39,968 bases of DNA. Source: CAMAVH01 sp035714115. GTDB lineage: Bacteria > Pseudomonadota > Alphaproteobacteria > SMXQ01. The notes beneath the pieces are model-generated. The model worked only from the letters and a program-made list of their open reading frames with translations. It was not told the DNA's origin and did no database searches. This document shows positions 15,931-23,533 of the stretch, in pieces; position 1 is the first letter of the stretch; each line of letters begins with the position of its first letter. The stretch spans positions 1 to 39,968 of the forward strand of contig DASTMO010000019.1 of NCBI GenBank assembly GCA_035714115.1. The letters run 5' to 3'. The position numbers and the translations under genes are program-made.

Positions 15931-16893
15931 TTACGCGGCCGACTGCGAGAGAATCTCGGCGCCGCTCGCGCCGCCGGTGAGCATGCGGAAGACATCGTCG
16001 AGGCGGCCGCGCTCCTGGCGGATCTCCTTGATGTCGGTGGCGCGCTGACGCGCCGCGACGCGCACGGCGTCGAAGATGTCCATGTCGGGCAGCGCCTGAA
16101 CGAACAGGCCGCTCAGCTCGATCTTCACGTCGGCGACGCCGGCGACGCGGCGCAGCAGCGGCGCCAGCTCGTTGGCCGCCGACAGCGAGCATTTGATCAC
16201 CACGCCGCCGTGGCGCGGCGAGCGCGCCTGCAGGACGGCGGGCGTGCCGTCGGCGACGACGCGGCCGTGGGCGATGATGAGGGCGCGCGAGCAGATCGCC
16301 TCGACCTCTTCGAGAATGTGGGTCGAGATGACGATGGCCTTCTGCGGCGCCATCTCCTGGATGAGTTGGCGCACCTCGTGCTTCTGGTTGGGGTCGAGGC
16401 CGTCGGTCGGCTCGTCGAGCACCAGCACCTCCGGATCGTGCAGCAGCGCCTGGGCGAGGCCGACGCGGCGCTTGTAGCCGCGCGACAGGGTCTCGATCGG
16501 CTGCTCCAGCACATGGCGCAGGTTGGTCATGTCGGCGGCGCGCGCGACGCGGCTCTTCTTCTCCGCGCCGGAGAAGCCGCGCATGTCGGCGATGAAGGAG
16601 AGGAAGCTCTGCGGCGTCATGTCGGAATAGGCCGGCGCGCCTTCGGGCATGTAGCCGAGCTTGCGCTTGGCGGCGATGGGCTGGGTGGCGATGTCGAAGC
16701 CGCAGACCGAGGCGCGGCCTTCGTCGGCCGGCAGGAAGCCGGTCAGCATCTTCATGGTGGTGGATTTGCCGGCGCCGTTCGGCCCGAGGAAGCCGAGCAC
16801 CTCGCCGCGCGCCACTTCAAAGGACACTTTGTCCACGGCCTTGATCGGGCCGAACGTCTTGCTCAAGCCCTCGATCGCGATCATCGTCGTCAT
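15931..16893 (-). CDS. ABC transporter ATP-binding protein (GldA-like)
   Basis: 320-residue cytosolic ATPase. Walker A is GPNGAGKST (37–45), the signature is LSRGYKRR (136–143), Walker B is VLVLDEP (156–162), the D-loop is GLDP (165–168) and the switch histidine is H192 in STH. The signature has Arg in place of the usual Gly (LSGG to LSRG), which is frequent in ABC-2/GldA-type ATPases. The roughly 110 residues after the switch form the C-terminal extension common in this group. First gene of the cassette, preceded by a 206-base gap. It powers the GldF-like permease next door. A second in-frame ATG three codons in (MIAIEGL) is also possible. Confidence 0.92.
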   Translation of the reverse strand: MTTMIAIEGLSKTFGPIKAVDKVSFEVARGEVLGFLGPNGAGKSTTMKMLTGFLPADEGRASVCGFDIATQPIAAKRKLGYMPEGAPAYSDMTPQSFLSFIADMRGFSGAEKKSRVARAADMTNLRHVLEQPIETLSRGYKRRVGLAQALLHDPEVLVLDEPTDGLDPNQKHEVRQLIQEMAPQKAIVISTHILEEVEAICSRALIIAHGRVVADGTPAVLQARSPRHGGVVIKCSLSAANELAPLLRRVAGVADVKIELSGLFVQALPDMDIFDAVRVAARQRATDIKEIRQERGRLDDVFRMLTGGASGAEILSQSAA

Positions 16894-17025
16894 CCCGCCC
16901 TTACCCTTGCGCTAAATCGTTAGTCGTACCAAGCGCTTAGCCGGCCTGTCGCATGGCCGGGGGAGAGATTCATACGGGCCTTTGCGCCCTTTGCAAGCGT
17001 GGAATCCCCGCTGCCTCGCCTCTAT

Positions 17026-17044
17026 CCCCGGACCCAAGCCGGGG
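17026..17044. repeat. Short GC-rich REP-like palindrome
   Basis: CCCCGG/CCGGGG arms flank ACCCAAG. Elements of this look, with CCCCGG and a central AAG, are dispersed in many alphaproteobacterial genomes. Only one copy was noticed here, downstream of the CoA-transferase gene, where it might also act as a weak transcript end. Confidence 0.35.
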
Positions 17045-17099
17045 TAGCCGCGGATTTAGGCGGCTTTACGGCAGGCCGCTCAAATGCGCGTGAGGGGGT

Positions 17100-18320
17100 T
17101 TAGGTGCCGGCGACGATCTTGGCGTCGTGCAGCCGGCCGATTTCGCCGGGCGACAATCCGAGCAGGCCTTCGAGGATTTCGTCAGTCTGAGCGCCGAGGC
17201 GCGGCGCGGGTTGCGGCGCCAGGCGTTCGTGGCTCGAAAAATCGAGCGGGCTGGCGGGCGTCAATATGCTGCCGATGCCGGGATGGTCGATCCGCGCGAA
17301 CATCGGATTGGCGGGCGAACAGCGCGGATCGTTTGCCACCATCTCGGCGAAGCTCTGATAGGGCCCCCAGCAAGCTCCCGTCGCGTCGAAGGCTTTGGCG
17401 ATCTCGGCCAGATCGCGCGCCGCGATCCAGGGCGCGAAAGCGGCGGCGATATCCTCGCGGGCGCGGAAGCGGTCGCCCTCGTCGTCGAGCGTTTTCAAGC
17501 CGTGCTTCGCGGCGATGCGCGCCATGGCTTCGGCGAGGCCGGTGGATTTCAGCAGGCTCTGCCATTGGCGCAAGGTGAGCGCGACGATCATCACACGCTT
17601 TGAATCGCGTGTGACGAAGTCGCGGCCGAAGCCGCCATAGAGATAATTGCCGTAAGCCGGGCGCTCGGCGCCGTTGATCTCGACCTCGCCGATGAAGCCG
17701 AGATTGCCGGCCATGGCATAGGCGACGTCGGAGAGCGCCAGCGTGACGAGCTGGCCCTCGCCGGTTTTCAAGCGGTGGCGTTCGGCGGCCAAAAGGCCGC
17801 TGGCGGCGGTCACGCCGGTGATCGCGTCCCAGGCGGGCAGCACATGATTCACCGGCGCATCGATATTCGCCGGCCCGGTGACGTAGGGAAAGCCGACGGC
17901 GCAATTGACCGTGTAATCGACGGCGGTGGTGCCGTCGTGATGGCCGGTGATCGCCAGCATGATGAGATCGTCGCGGCGAGCTTTGAGCTTGGTGTAATCG
18001 AGCCAGCCGCGCGCGGGGAAATTCGTCAGGAACAAGCCGGCATCCGGCCCGGGCGCGGTGATCAGCGCCGTCGCGATCTCCTGGCCTTCGGGTTTTGCCA
18101 GATCGATCGCGATGGATTTCTTGCCCTTGTTGAGGCCGGCCCAGAACAGGCTGGCGCCTCTGTCGGTGAGGGGCCAACGGCCGTGATCGATGCCGCCGCC
18201 GATGGGATCGAAGCGGATCACTTCGGCGCCCATCTGCGCCAGCGTCATGCCGCCGAGCGGCGCGGCGACGAAGGCCGAGCCTTCGATCACGCGCAAGCCC
18301 GAGAGAATGCCGTTGTTCAT
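17100..18320 (-). CDS. mct: Class III CoA-transferase, mesaconyl-CoA C1–C4 CoA transferase-like
   Basis: 406-residue CaiB/BaiF-family enzyme. It starts MNNGILSGLRVIEGSAFVAAPLG, has the family stretch NKGKKSIAIDLAKPEG (64–79) and a catalytic aspartate candidate D165 in LPAWDAITG. The N-terminal segment EGSAFVAAPLGGMTLAQMGA, the GGGIDHGRWP motif and NFPARGWL agree with what I recall of Chloroflexus Mct, which shifts CoA from C1 to C4 of mesaconate in the 3-hydroxypropionate bicycle. That assignment rests on recollection plus the hydratase-like partner two bases upstream; other CoA acceptors are possible. The ATG at 18320 follows the hydratase stop (TAG) by two bases. A longer frame from a TTG at 18350 would overlap that gene and is less likely. 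Confidence 0.75.
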   Translation of the reverse strand: MNNGILSGLRVIEGSAFVAAPLGGMTLAQMGAEVIRFDPIGGGIDHGRWPLTDRGASLFWAGLNKGKKSIAIDLAKPEGQEIATALITAPGPDAGLFLTNFPARGWLDYTKLKARRDDLIMLAITGHHDGTTAVDYTVNCAVGFPYVTGPANIDAPVNHVLPAWDAITGVTAASGLLAAERHRLKTGEGQLVTLALSDVAYAMAGNLGFIGEVEINGAERPAYGNYLYGGFGRDFVTRDSKRVMIVALTLRQWQSLLKSTGLAEAMARIAAKHGLKTLDDEGDRFRAREDIAAAFAPWIAARDLAEIAKAFDATGACWGPYQSFAEMVANDPRCSPANPMFARIDHPGIGSILTPASPLDFSSHERLAPQPAPRLGAQTDEILEGLLGLSPGEIGRLHDAKIVAGT

Positions 18321-18322
18321 CG

Positions 18323-19372
18323 CTACGCCATGAGGGCGACGACGCGCCAATCGAGCACGTCGGCGGCTTGAGCTTGTCCTGCGGCGACGGCGTCCGCTCC
18401 ACGGGTCGCGTGGGTGATGACGCGCAGATCGATCAGCGAGCCGTTGTTCAGCGGCGTCACCGCTTCAACCGTGATGCGCGAGGACAGCATGTCGTTTTCG
18501 AACACTGGCGCGAGATGGTCGCAGCCGCGCCAGGCGATCAGCGTGACGATATTGGGCAGCGCGCGCAGCATCTGCGCGCAGGCGATGGAGATGGCGTGGC
18601 CGCCGAACACGAGCCGCGCGCCGTAGATGCTGGCGGCAGCGTCGAAATGCGTCATCGCCATGTTGAGCGTCAGTCGCGCGATCTCCGGCGCGCCGCTCAC
18701 CGAATCGCGCGCCTCGACGATATAGGTCGTGCCGGCCTTCACATCGCCCGCATGCACGCCCGGAAGCTTGCGGACAATGTCGAGATTCCATTTTGCCGGA
18801 ACGGCGGCGATCAAATCGGCCGTAGCGATTTCCGAGGGAATCGCATCGAGGCTGTCGGCATGCCCCGTGTTCGCATTGGGATCGCGGCAAGCGACCATCG
18901 GGCAACGCCAGAAGCGCAGCACCGTCTCGCCATGCTGATTGGTCGTGGTGATCTCAAGGCCGACGAGACCGGTGGCGGCGCGGCCGGGTTTGGCGGCGTT
19001 CTGCTTGAGGGCGACCACCTTGGTCACGGTGGTCAGCGTGTCGCCGACGAAGACGGGGCGGCGCAGCACCAGGCCACGATAGAACAGATTGGCTTTGACG
19101 CGGAACGAGGCCCAGGTGGTCTGGCCGATCGCCATGTTGACGGCGAGCATGGGATGGATCAACGCGCGCGGCTCTTCGGTCACGCTGGCGGCAAGGCCGT
19201 GATCGAGCGGCAGCCGCATGCGGTCGTTGAAGGCCGCCATATGCAGCGCGGCATGGCCGTCGGTCAGCGTCACGGCGGGCGTGTCGTCGATGACCTGGCC
19301 GACCTTGAGATCTTCGAACCACGGCCCGCCAACATTTACGTTGGCGATATGAATGATGTTGTCGTTCGTCAT
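18323..19372 (-). CDS. MaoC-like double hot-dog hydratase, mesaconyl-CoA hydratase-like
   Basis: 349-residue protein with two hot-dog halves. The N-terminal half has WFEDLKVGQVIDDTPAVTLTDGHAAL (18–43) and RRPVFVGDTLTTVTKVVALKQN (104–125). The C-terminal half has HFDAAASIYGARLVFGGHAISIA (242–264). The length, the VYPGDT/VFVGDT-type turn and the YGARLVFGGH stretch match 2-methylfumaryl (mesaconyl)-CoA hydratases (Mch), which interconvert mesaconyl-CoA and beta-methylmalyl-CoA. With a C4-specific CoA ester as substrate the product would be citramalyl-CoA. The family is fairly secure; the exact regiochemistry is not. It sits between the AbrB-type transporter (53-base gap) and the CoA transferase (2-base gap), as the middle gene of an apparent operon. 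GGGGAC precedes the ATG. Confidence 0.75.
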   Translation of the reverse strand: MTNDNIIHIANVNVGGPWFEDLKVGQVIDDTPAVTLTDGHAALHMAAFNDRMRLPLDHGLAASVTEEPRALIHPMLAVNMAIGQTTWASFRVKANLFYRGLVLRRPVFVGDTLTTVTKVVALKQNAAKPGRAATGLVGLEITTTNQHGETVLRFWRCPMVACRDPNANTGHADSLDAIPSEIATADLIAAVPAKWNLDIVRKLPGVHAGDVKAGTTYIVEARDSVSGAPEIARLTLNMAMTHFDAAASIYGARLVFGGHAISIACAQMLRALPNIVTLIAWRGCDHLAPVFENDMLSSRITVEAVTPLNNGSLIDLRVITHATRGADAVAAGQAQAADVLDWRVVALMA

Positions 19373-19425
19373 GCGCGTCCCCGTCCCGTCCTGTTTAGAC
19401 GGTTTGCGCGCCGTGCGCCAGCCGG

Positions 19426-20505
19426 TCAGCCGCGCCGGGCCAGCCAGCGCTCGCGCCATTGGCGCGCCAACGGAAAGAGGAAGGGCGGCGTGAAATTGGC
19501 TGCGCTGATGCGCACGAACTGGAAGGCGGTGACGACGGCGACGCCGAGTTCGAGGCCTTTGGCGGTGATGGCCATCTCGCCGATGCCGCCGGGCGCGAGG
19601 CCGAGCAGCGAATCGCCGAGCGCGATGCTTCCGCTGCCCCAGGCGATGGCCCAGGCGCATGCGCCGCAGGCCGCCATCAGGAACAGGGCGTTGAATATGG
19701 CGTAAGGAATGAACATCCGATAGCGCGCGAAGAAATCGCGCTCGAAACGCGAGCCGAGAGCCAATCCGAGCATGACCTGCGCCCAGTCGACCAGCTCGAC
19801 CGGCACGCGCGACAGCGTCAGGCCCGATGCGGTGAGGGCGGCGCTGCAGATCAGCGGCCCCATCATCCAGGCGTTCTGGATGCGCAGCTTGGCGCAGACG
19901 GCGGCGACGATCAGCGTGATGCTGATGAGGATGAAGAACTTGTCGGCGACGAACGGCGGCAGCAGCTGCGCCGCGGCGCGGTCGATGCCGGCGAAGCCGG
20001 CGAGCGTCAGCGCCGGCGGAACGATCAGTACCAAGAGCGCGATGCGCATCGACTGGGTGATGGCGACCGCCGGCACGTTGCCGCCGTAGCGCATGGCGAG
20101 CACGGACATCTCGGCCGCGCCGCCCGGCACGGTGGCGAAATAGCAGGAGGTCTTGTCGATGCCGGACATGCGCGACAGCAGCAGCCCGCCGATGCCGGCC
20201 ATGATCAGGGTGAGGACCGCGCCGAGGAAGATCCAGCCGAGATTGCTGAGCAGGGCGACGAGCGCCGTCGGCATGAAATAGAGGCCGACGGAGGTCCCGA
20301 TGACCCATTGGCCGGCCTGGCGGCCGTAAGGGAAGAGATGCAGCTTGGCGCCGCAGAGCTGGGCGATGCCCATGCCGACGAGCGGCCCCATCATCCAGGG
20401 GATCGGCGTGCCGGCCCAGGCGAACAGCGCGCCGGATGCGAGACCCAACGCCAGGCCCGCGAAAATGCGCGGCCAGTGCGTTCGGGCGCCGGAAAACTCG
20501 GACAT
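19426..20505 (-). CDS. AbrB-family membrane protein (putative transporter)
   Basis: 359-residue integral membrane protein with about ten spans, of the AbrB/YbhN-unrelated family once mis-annotated as ammonia monooxygenase. An internal duplication is visible: IPWMMGPLVG (35–44) recurs as NAWMMGPLICS, and PGGAAEMSVLA recurs as PGGIGEMAITA. Each half therefore carries a WMMGPL and a PGGxxEM motif. No substrate is established for the family. Its place as first gene before a mesaconyl-CoA-type hydratase and CoA transferase suggests transport of a related organic acid, which is inference. The ribosome-binding site is weak. A large palindrome lies 80–112 bases upstream. Confidence 0.82.
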   Translation of the reverse strand: MSEFSGARTHWPRIFAGLALGLASGALFAWAGTPIPWMMGPLVGMGIAQLCGAKLHLFPYGRQAGQWVIGTSVGLYFMPTALVALLSNLGWIFLGAVLTLIMAGIGGLLLSRMSGIDKTSCYFATVPGGAAEMSVLAMRYGGNVPAVAITQSMRIALLVLIVPPALTLAGFAGIDRAAAQLLPPFVADKFFILISITLIVAAVCAKLRIQNAWMMGPLICSAALTASGLTLSRVPVELVDWAQVMLGLALGSRFERDFFARYRMFIPYAIFNALFLMAACGACAWAIAWGSGSIALGDSLLGLAPGGIGEMAITAKGLELGVAVVTAFQFVRISAANFTPPFLFPLARQWRERWLARRG

Positions 20506-20584
20506 GGAGATGAAGAACCTGGGCGGGGAAACGGACCCCAGGTTTACGCCCCGCGCCGCGGCCGGCGCAACAGCCCATTGAGCA

Positions 20585-20617
20585 TAGCGGCATTACGCAA
20601 ATTGCGTAACGCCGCTA
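20585..20617. promoter_or_regulatory. 33-bp palindrome between chrR and the AbrB-family gene
   Basis: TTACGCAA-A-TTGCGTAA (20593–20609) is a perfect 17-base palindrome. TAGCGGC and GCCGCTA arms extend it with a single mismatch to 33 bases. It may be an operator for the AbrB–hydratase–CoA-transferase operon, whose first start is at 20505, or an RNA hairpin ending the rpoE–chrR transcript 18 bases past its stop. No T run follows on the minus strand, which favours the operator reading. Confidence 0.5.
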
Positions 20618-20634
20618 AGGGCAGTGCGCGGGAA

Positions 20635-21315
20635 CTAGAACTTGACGATGCGATTCAGCAGCCAGCCGAGCGGACCGGTGAAGCGCAGCGGCGCGTCGGT
20701 ATAGGACAGGCAGACGCAGTCTTCGCCGGCATCGGCGACGGGGGTGTGGTCGATGCTCGGATCGGACAGGCCGACATCGCCGCGCAGGTAATGGCCGGCG
20801 GCGTCGCTGAAGCCGCCCGAAAGCACCATGACCATTTCGTTGCCATGATGAGTATGGCGCGGCACGGCGCTGCCGGCCTTGATGCGCAGCAGGCGCAGAT
20901 GTTCGCCGCCCGTCGCAACGTCGGGGATGTCGATCTCGTCGACGCCGCCGCCGAGCTTGCGCCAGGGCAGGGCGGCGAGATCGCCGCCGACCGGCATGTC
21001 GGCCAGATAATCGCGCAAGGGGCGCGGCAGCAGGATTGAGGAGGCCACGGCGGGGCGCATGGGAGCCGGCGCGTCCGGCCGATCGAGGCGCGCGAGCAGC
21101 GCCTCCGGATCGGTGTTCTGCAAAGCGGTCGGCGGCAAATCTTCGAGCATGGCGCCGCCGAGCGCTTCCAGGCGCTCGACTTCGGCGCGGCACAGCGGGC
21201 AGAGCGCAAGATGGCTGGCGATCATGACGCCGGCGGCTTCGGAGGAGGTGCCGGCGGCGTAATCGAACAGCACGGCGTCGTCGGGATGGTGGCTGGGGGC
21301 GAGTTTCATCGTCAT
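20635..21315 (-). CDS. chrR: ChrR-type anti-sigma factor
   Basis: 226-residue cytosolic zinc anti-sigma factor. The N-terminal ZAS-type domain has H10, H35, C39 and C42 (SHLALCPLC), matching H6, H31, C35 and C38 of Rhodobacter sphaeroides ChrR with a constant shift of four. The C-terminal cupin has H154, H156, E160 and H190; the spacing (2, 4, 30) equals that of the R. sphaeroides cupin zinc ligands H141, H143, E147 and H177. ChrR binds and silences its ECF sigma factor until singlet oxygen or organic hydroperoxide triggers release, with the cupin needed for that response. It lies 12 bases after rpoE on the same strand. The start could be either of two ATGs two codons apart (21315 or 21309). 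Confidence 0.93.
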   Translation of the reverse strand: MTMKLAPSHHPDDAVLFDYAAGTSSEAAGVMIASHLALCPLCRAEVERLEALGGAMLEDLPPTALQNTDPEALLARLDRPDAPAPMRPAVASSILLPRPLRDYLADMPVGGDLAALPWRKLGGGVDEIDIPDVATGGEHLRLLRIKAGSAVPRHTHHGNEMVMVLSGGFSDAAGHYLRGDVGLSDPSIDHTPVADAGEDCVCLSYTDAPLRFTGPLGWLLNRIVKF

Positions 21316-21327
21316 GGCGGGCTCGGA

Positions 21328-21999
21328 TTAAACGCGGTTCTGCAGCGAGGCGCGCAGGCGCGCCAGCGCCAGGCGCAGGCGCGATTTCACGGTGCCGAGG
21401 GGGATGTCCATCTCGCGCGCGATCTGGCGATGGGACTTGTCCTCGTAATAGCAAACGCGCAGCAGCTCGGCCTGCTCTTTGGGCAGGGTGGCGATGGCTT
21501 CGCGCAGCACATCCTCATGTTCGAGGGCGGCGAAATTCTCGTCGGCCTGGGCCGGGGCGGCCGGCACCAGGGCTGGATCGTTGGGATCGAGCTCGGGGCG
21601 CTTCTCGCGGCGCAGCGCGTCGATGCGCTTGTTGCGCGCGATGGTGAACATCCAGGTGCGGACATTGGCCTGGCGCGGATCGAAGCTCTCGGCCTTGCGC
21701 CACAGGATCAGCATGGATTCCTGGGCCATGTCCTCGGCGGCGCTGGCATTGGCGCCGAGCCGCATCAGATAGGTCTTCAGACGCGGCGCGAAATAATCGA
21801 ACAGGCGGGCGAAAGCCTGCTTGTCGCGCGCCTCGGCGACGGCGGCGACCAGGCGGGCGAGCTCGGCCGTGTCCGGCGGCGGCGGGCTGAAGGCTTTGTC
21901 CATCGCCTTATCTAAGGCCATAGCGCGGCCCCGGACAAGGGAGCCGGACCGGCGGGACGCGACGGGCGCACCCTGTGGGAAGCTGATGGCGAGGCTCAT
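21328..21999 (-). CDS. rpoE: ECF sigma factor RpoE, ECF11 type
   Basis: 223-residue extracytoplasmic-function sigma factor. Region 2 spans about residues 62–131 (FARLFDYFAPRLKTYLMRLG, AAEDMAQESMLILWRKAESF, ANVRTWMFTIARNKRIDALR). Region 4 spans about 165–218 (LPKEQAELLRVCYYEDKSHRQIA, LGTVKSRLRLALARLRASL). Pairing with chrR identifies it as the singlet-oxygen-responsive ECF11 group. I chose the ATG at 21999 (MSLAIS), with CGAGAG 5 bases upstream, because it lies just past the matching promoter. A start at 21921 (MALDKAMDK) would give a protein closer to the usual length and cannot be excluded. It is probably autoregulated from the minus-strand promoter at 22026–22051. Confidence 0.93.
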   Translation of the reverse strand: MSLAISFPQGAPVASRRSGSLVRGRAMALDKAMDKAFSPPPPDTAELARLVAAVAEARDKQAFARLFDYFAPRLKTYLMRLGANASAAEDMAQESMLILWRKAESFDPRQANVRTWMFTIARNKRIDALRREKRPELDPNDPALVPAAPAQADENFAALEHEDVLREAIATLPKEQAELLRVCYYEDKSHRQIAREMDIPLGTVKSRLRLALARLRASLQNRV

Positions 22000-22025
22000 G
22001 ATGCTCTCGGGCTGTTTCAGTCTTC

Positions 22026-22051
22026 TACGCGGGGGGCGGTGGGCTGGATCA
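22026..22051 (-). promoter_or_regulatory. ECF11 (RpoE) promoter for rpoE–chrR
   Basis: On the minus strand, TGATCC (22051–22046), exactly 16 bases, then CGTA (22029–22026). This is the known RpoE–ChrR promoter pattern, placed 27 bases before the rpoE ATG, so it predicts positive autoregulation. Confidence 0.85.
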
Positions 22052-22070
22052 CGGCATCGGCCGGGTAAAA

Positions 22071-22096
22071 TGATCCTCGGCGGCAGACGGGCCGTA
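22071..22096 (+). promoter_or_regulatory. ECF11 (RpoE) promoter for the flavoprotein–DUF1365–CFA-like operon
   Basis: TGATCC (22071–22076), exactly 16 bases, then CGTAAC from 22093. It faces the flavoprotein gene and lies back to back with the rpoE promoter, 19 bases apart. Expected transcription start is near 22103. Confidence 0.85.
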
Positions 22097-22135
22097 ACAA
22101 TGTTGCTAATGTTTCCGCAACATCCCGCGTGTCTT

Positions 22136-23533
22136 ATGCCTCCGGACAGTCTCGACCCCGTCGCCGTGCCCCCCGCCGCGGACTTTTCCTCCCCCTCTTT
22201 GCCGCCCGGCGCGCGCATCGCCGTGATCGGCAGCGGCATGGCCGGCCTGTCGGCCGCCTGGCTCCTGTCGCGGCGCTATGCCGTCGATGTCTACGAACAG
22301 GCCGATTGGGTCGGCGGCCATAGCCATACGGTGGACGCGCCCGGGGCGGACGGCGCGTCGGTGCCGGTCGATACCGGCTTCATCGTCTACAACGCGCGCA
22401 ACTATCCCAATCTGGTGCGGCTGTTCGACCATCTCGGCGTCGCCACCCAGCCGGCCGACATGTCCTTCGCCGTCTCGATCGACAACGGCGCGCTCGAATA
22501 TGGCAGCGACATGCCGCGCGGCTTGTTCGCTCAGCCTCGCAACCTGCTGCGGCCGCGCTTTCTCACCATGCTGCGCGATGTGGCGCGCTTCTACCGCCAA
22601 GCGCCGAGCGTCCTCGACACGCTCGATCCGGCTTTGTCGCTCGGCGACTGGTTGCGCCGCGAAGGTTATGGCGCGGCCTTCGCGCGCGACCATCTGCTGC
22701 CCATGGCCGCGGCCATCTGGTCGGCACCGGCGCGCGACATGATGGCGTTCCCCGCCGCCAGCCTGCTGCGCTTCTTCGACAACCACGGGCTGTTGCAGAT
22801 GGCGGCACGGCCGCAATGGCGCACGGTGACGGGCGGCAGCTGCGCCTATGTGCGCCGCCTCACCGCCGGCTTTTGCGAGCGCATCCACAGCGGGCGCGCC
22901 GTCGTCCGCGTGAGCCGTGACTCCTCAGGCGCGACGCTGCGGATGGCCGACGGCGAGACGCTGCATTACGACCAGGCGGTTTTCGCCTGCCATGCCGACC
23001 AGACTTTGGCGCTGCTCGCCGACGCCGATGCCGAGGAGCGCCGGCTGCTCGGCGCCTTCGCCTATCAGAAGAACCGCGCCGTGCTGCATAGCGATCCGGC
23101 CTTGATGCCGCGCCGGCGCGGCGCCTGGTCGAGCTGGAATTATCTCAGCGCGCGCGACGAGGGCGACGATGCGAAACTGTCGGTCACCTACTGGATGAAC
23201 CGGCTGCAAAGCTTGCCCGGGACGCGGCAATTCTTCGTCACGCTCAATCCGGCGCGCGAGCCCGACCCTGCTGCGACGCACGGCGAATTCCTCTATGATC
23301 ACCCGATGTTCGACGCGCGCGCCATGGCCGCGCAGCGCGCCTTAGGCAGCCTGCAAGGCCGCCGGGCGAGCTGGTTCTGCGGCAGCTATTTCGGCTACGG
23401 CTTCCATGAGGACGCCTTGGCCTCCGGCCTCGCGGTCGCCGCCGGGCTCGGCGTGCCGACGCCATGGAGCGACGTCGCCTCGCTCGATCGCCTGCCGCGC
23501 CAAATCGGCGCATCCGCCCCGGCCTTTGCATGA
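22136..23533 (+). CDS. FAD-dependent oxidoreductase (amine-oxidase-like, COG2907 type)
   Basis: 465-residue flavoprotein. The dinucleotide-binding motif IAVIGSGMAGLSAA is at 28–41, with E54 (VYEQ) for the FAD ribose and the second flavin motif WVGGHSHTVD at 58–67; VDTGFIVYNARNYPNL follows. The C-terminal half has the FLYDHPMFD and GSYFGYGFHEDALASG motifs seen in this group. Such proteins usually sit beside DUF1365 and CFA-synthase-like genes, as here, and are thought to act on unsaturated or methylated membrane fatty acids. In R. sphaeroides, enzymes of an RpoE-controlled operon make furan fatty acids. Start is uncertain: the ATG at 22136 lacks a clear ribosome-binding site, and an in-frame ATG at 22109 lies about 5 bases after the predicted transcription start. 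The stop overlaps the next start (ATGA). Confidence 0.88.
   Translation: MPPDSLDPVAVPPAADFSSPSLPPGARIAVIGSGMAGLSAAWLLSRRYAVDVYEQADWVGGHSHTVDAPGADGASVPVDTGFIVYNARNYPNLVRLFDHLGVATQPADMSFAVSIDNGALEYGSDMPRGLFAQPRNLLRPRFLTMLRDVARFYRQAPSVLDTLDPALSLGDWLRREGYGAAFARDHLLPMAAAIWSAPARDMMAFPAASLLRFFDNHGLLQMAARPQWRTVTGGSCAYVRRLTAGFCERIHSGRAVVRVSRDSSGATLRMADGETLHYDQAVFACHADQTLALLADADAEERRLLGAFAYQKNRAVLHSDPALMPRRRGAWSSWNYLSARDEGDDAKLSVTYWMNRLQSLPGTRQFFVTLNPAREPDPAATHGEFLYDHPMFDARAMAAQRALGSLQGRRASWFCGSYFGYGFHEDALASGLAVAAGLGVPTPWSDVASLDRLPRQIGASAPAFA

Noticed and set aside
18321..18350. TTG start ten codons upstream for the CoA transferase
   Set aside because: It would overlap the hydratase gene and add non-family residues; the ATG at 18320 begins right where family similarity starts.
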